From assembly GCF_025643255.1 (NCBI RefSeq), contig NZ_CP087112.1, positions 682,001 through 746,000 of the forward strand: DNA of 64,000 nucleotides, in the 5' to 3' direction. Under the pieces are notes generated by a model. The model did no database searches and was not told where the DNA came from. It saw only the letters and a program-made list of their open reading frames with translations. Below, piece by piece: positions 62,911-64,000 of the stretch. Both the position numbers and the translations under genes were made by a program. The stretch comes from Halomonas sp. 7T. Its GTDB lineage: Bacteria > Pseudomonadota > Gammaproteobacteria > Pseudomonadales > Halomonadaceae. Positions within the stretch are counted from its first letter, which is position 1; the number at the start of each line of letters is the position of its first letter.

Positions 62911-63399
62911 ATGCAATCCCTTTCGCAAGTTGAAGGCACCTTTGTAGATGTTGATGGCCGTTATGTCATCGTGGTTGGGCGGTTTAACCACCACGTGGTG
63001 GACAGCCTGGTGGAGGGTGCGGTTGATAGCTTAACTCGCCACGGTGTTGATGCTGAGAATATCCATATCGTTCACGTGCCCGGCGCATGGGAATTGCCGC
63101 TGGCGGTAAAGCGCGTGCTTAAGGTCATGCAACCTGATGCCGTCATTGCATTAGGTGCGGTCATTCGCGGCGGTACGCCCCATTTTGAATACGTGGCGGG
63201 TGGCTGTAACACCGCGATGAATCACCTCCAGCTTGAGTTTGATACGCCGGTAGCCAACGGTGTATTGACCGTTGAGTCTATTGAGCAGGCCATTGAGCGT
63301 GCGGGTACCAAAGCCGGTAATAAAGGTACTGAAGCGGCCATGGCCGCGATGGAAATGGTCTCGCTGCTGCGCGCACTGCCCTTAGGAGATAACCAATGA
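62911..63399 (+). CDS. ribH: 6,7-dimethyl-8-ribityllumazine synthase
   Basis: Condenses the RibB and RibD products, 162 residues. Blocks [51 protein letters not shown] and [31 protein letters not shown] C-terminus. ATG 62911 was preferred to the open extension to 62836, which overlaps ribBA. It overlaps nusB by 4 bp. Confidence 0.95.
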   Translation: MQSLSQVEGTFVDVDGRYVIVVGRFNHHVVDSLVEGAVDSLTRHGVDAENIHIVHVPGAWELPLAVKRVLKVMQPDAVIALGAVIRGGTPHFEYVAGGCNTAMNHLQLEFDTPVANGVLTVESIEQAIERAGTKAGNKGTEAAMAAMEMVSLLRALPLGDNQ

Positions 63400-63899
63400 G
63401 CGAACGTCGTGAGCGTAAGCCCTCTGCTGCGCAGCAAGGGCGCCACGCTGCGCGTGAGTTGGCGGTGCAGGGGCTTTACCAGTGGCAGATGACCGGTAAA
63501 TCCATCACCACGATTGAAGCTGAGTTTCGTAGCCAAGTGGCTGACGATGACCTGGAAGATCACGAAAACTGGGTCAAAGTGATGGAAATTGCCGATAAAG
63601 CGCTTTTCCATGAGCTGCTGCACAATACGGTGCGCTTCAAGGCGGAGCTTGATCGTGAAATTTCTCCGCTGTTGGATCGCCGTTTAGAGGATCTCGATTC
63701 GGTAGAGTTGGCGATTCTGCGTTTAGGCGCTTACGAGCTTTCCCGCCGAATGGAAGTGCCGTACCGCGTCGTCATTAATGAGGGCGTTGAGCTGGCTAAA
63801 TCATTTGGCGCTACTGATGGTCATAAGTACGTGAATGGCATTCTCGATAAGCTGGCGAACCGCTTACGTAGTGCCGAAGTCAGCGCCCGCCGTTTATAA
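63396..63899 (+). CDS. nusB: Transcription antitermination factor NusB
   Basis: rRNA antitermination factor of 167 residues. Arg-rich N-terminus ending in [19 protein letters not shown] and the C-terminal blocks [17 protein letters not shown] and [41 protein letters not shown] precedes the ATG, which overlaps the ribH stop. Standard ribH-nusB-thiL order. Confidence 0.96.
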   Translation: MSERRERKPSAAQQGRHAARELAVQGLYQWQMTGKSITTIEAEFRSQVADDDLEDHENWVKVMEIADKALFHELLHNTVRFKAELDREISPLLDRRLEDLDSVELAILRLGAYELSRRMEVPYRVVINEGVELAKSFGATDGHKYVNGILDKLANRLRSAEVSARRL

Positions 63900-63933
63900 G
63901 CGGGCGGCCTGATCCAGCGTTTAAGGGGCCTTT

Positions 63934-64000
63934 GTGCTTGCCGAATTTGAACTGATTCGACGCTATTTCATGTTGCCGCAGGAGGCGCAAGCGACAGATG
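63934..64000 (+). CDS. thiL: Thiamine-monophosphate kinase, N-terminus only (cut by window)
   Basis: GTG start at 63934 with AAGGGG upstream; the 22 visible residues (LAEFELIRRYFMLPQEAQAT) match the ThiL N-terminus. The position after nusB is the usual one. The rest lies beyond the window. Confidence 0.75.
   Translation, partial: MLAEFELIRRYFMLPQEAQATD

Overview
The window looks like a chromosomal segment of a moderately halophilic gammaproteobacterium, most likely Halomonas or a close relative. The evidence is protein-level resemblance (glyA, nrdR-rib-nusB-thiL, tesA/ybbAP, hdhA), acidic proteins, fairly high GC, and genes for the compatible solute glucosylglycerate. No rRNA, tRNA, CRISPR array, phage gene or transposase was seen.

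Layout. (1) 1-5.6 kb: housekeeping, with tesA divergent from a YbbA/YbbP ABC exporter, then glyA. (2) 5.6-30.2 kb: a surface-polysaccharide and secretion locus. On the minus strand lie rfaH, ugd and manB. On the plus strand lie a complete type I secretion system (ABC protein, membrane fusion protein, TolC-like protein), a WcaJ-type initiating phosphotransferase, manC, a GT4 glycosyltransferase, a GtrC/GtrB/GtrA-like group, the wzm/wzt O-polysaccharide ABC transporter, a 1170-aa methyltransferase/coiled-coil/double-GT4 fusion, and gmd and rmd. The enzymes present make GDP-D-rhamnose from fructose-6-phosphate, so a D-rhamnose-containing, ABC-exported polysaccharide is the best reading. (3) 30.6-40.4 kb: surface-protein genes: a 1167-aa acidic DUF4214/RTX-like protein (probable type I-secreted S-layer or surface-layer protein), a SapC-family protein, three paralogues of a short coiled-coil family (DUF6447-like), and a trypsin-like/Calx-beta protease without a Sec signal. 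(4) 40.6-46 kb: MBL/beta-CASP hydrolase, O-antigen ligase-like protein, two lipoproteins (one FlgO-like) and a MotB/OmpA-like protein. (5) 46.3-48.5 kb: glucosylglycerate synthesis pair. (6) 48.7-54.8 kb: sulfur genes: persulfide dioxygenase-like protein, DUF2892 protein, split YeeE/YedE transporter, two-component system and TsdB/TsdA-like thiosulfate dehydrogenase. (7) 54.8-57.9 kb, minus strand: hdhA, a META-domain lipoprotein, dsbG, and an Lgt-like/TlpA fusion. (8) 58.0-59.8 kb: GH13_18 phosphorylase, probably glucosylglycerate phosphorylase. (9) 60-64 kb: nrdR-ribD-ribBA-ribH-nusB-thiL.

The most interesting unit is regions 2 and 3 together: type I exporter, probable S-layer substrate, SapC/DUF6447 accessory proteins, and an ABC-exported polysaccharide built from a GDP-mannose-derived 6-deoxyhexose. 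This parallels the Caulobacter arrangement, in which a type I-secreted S-layer is anchored on such an O-polysaccharide. The functions of SapC, the DUF6447-like proteins and the large fusion glycosyltransferase are not known from sequence. All homology calls are from memory of family motifs; no search was run.
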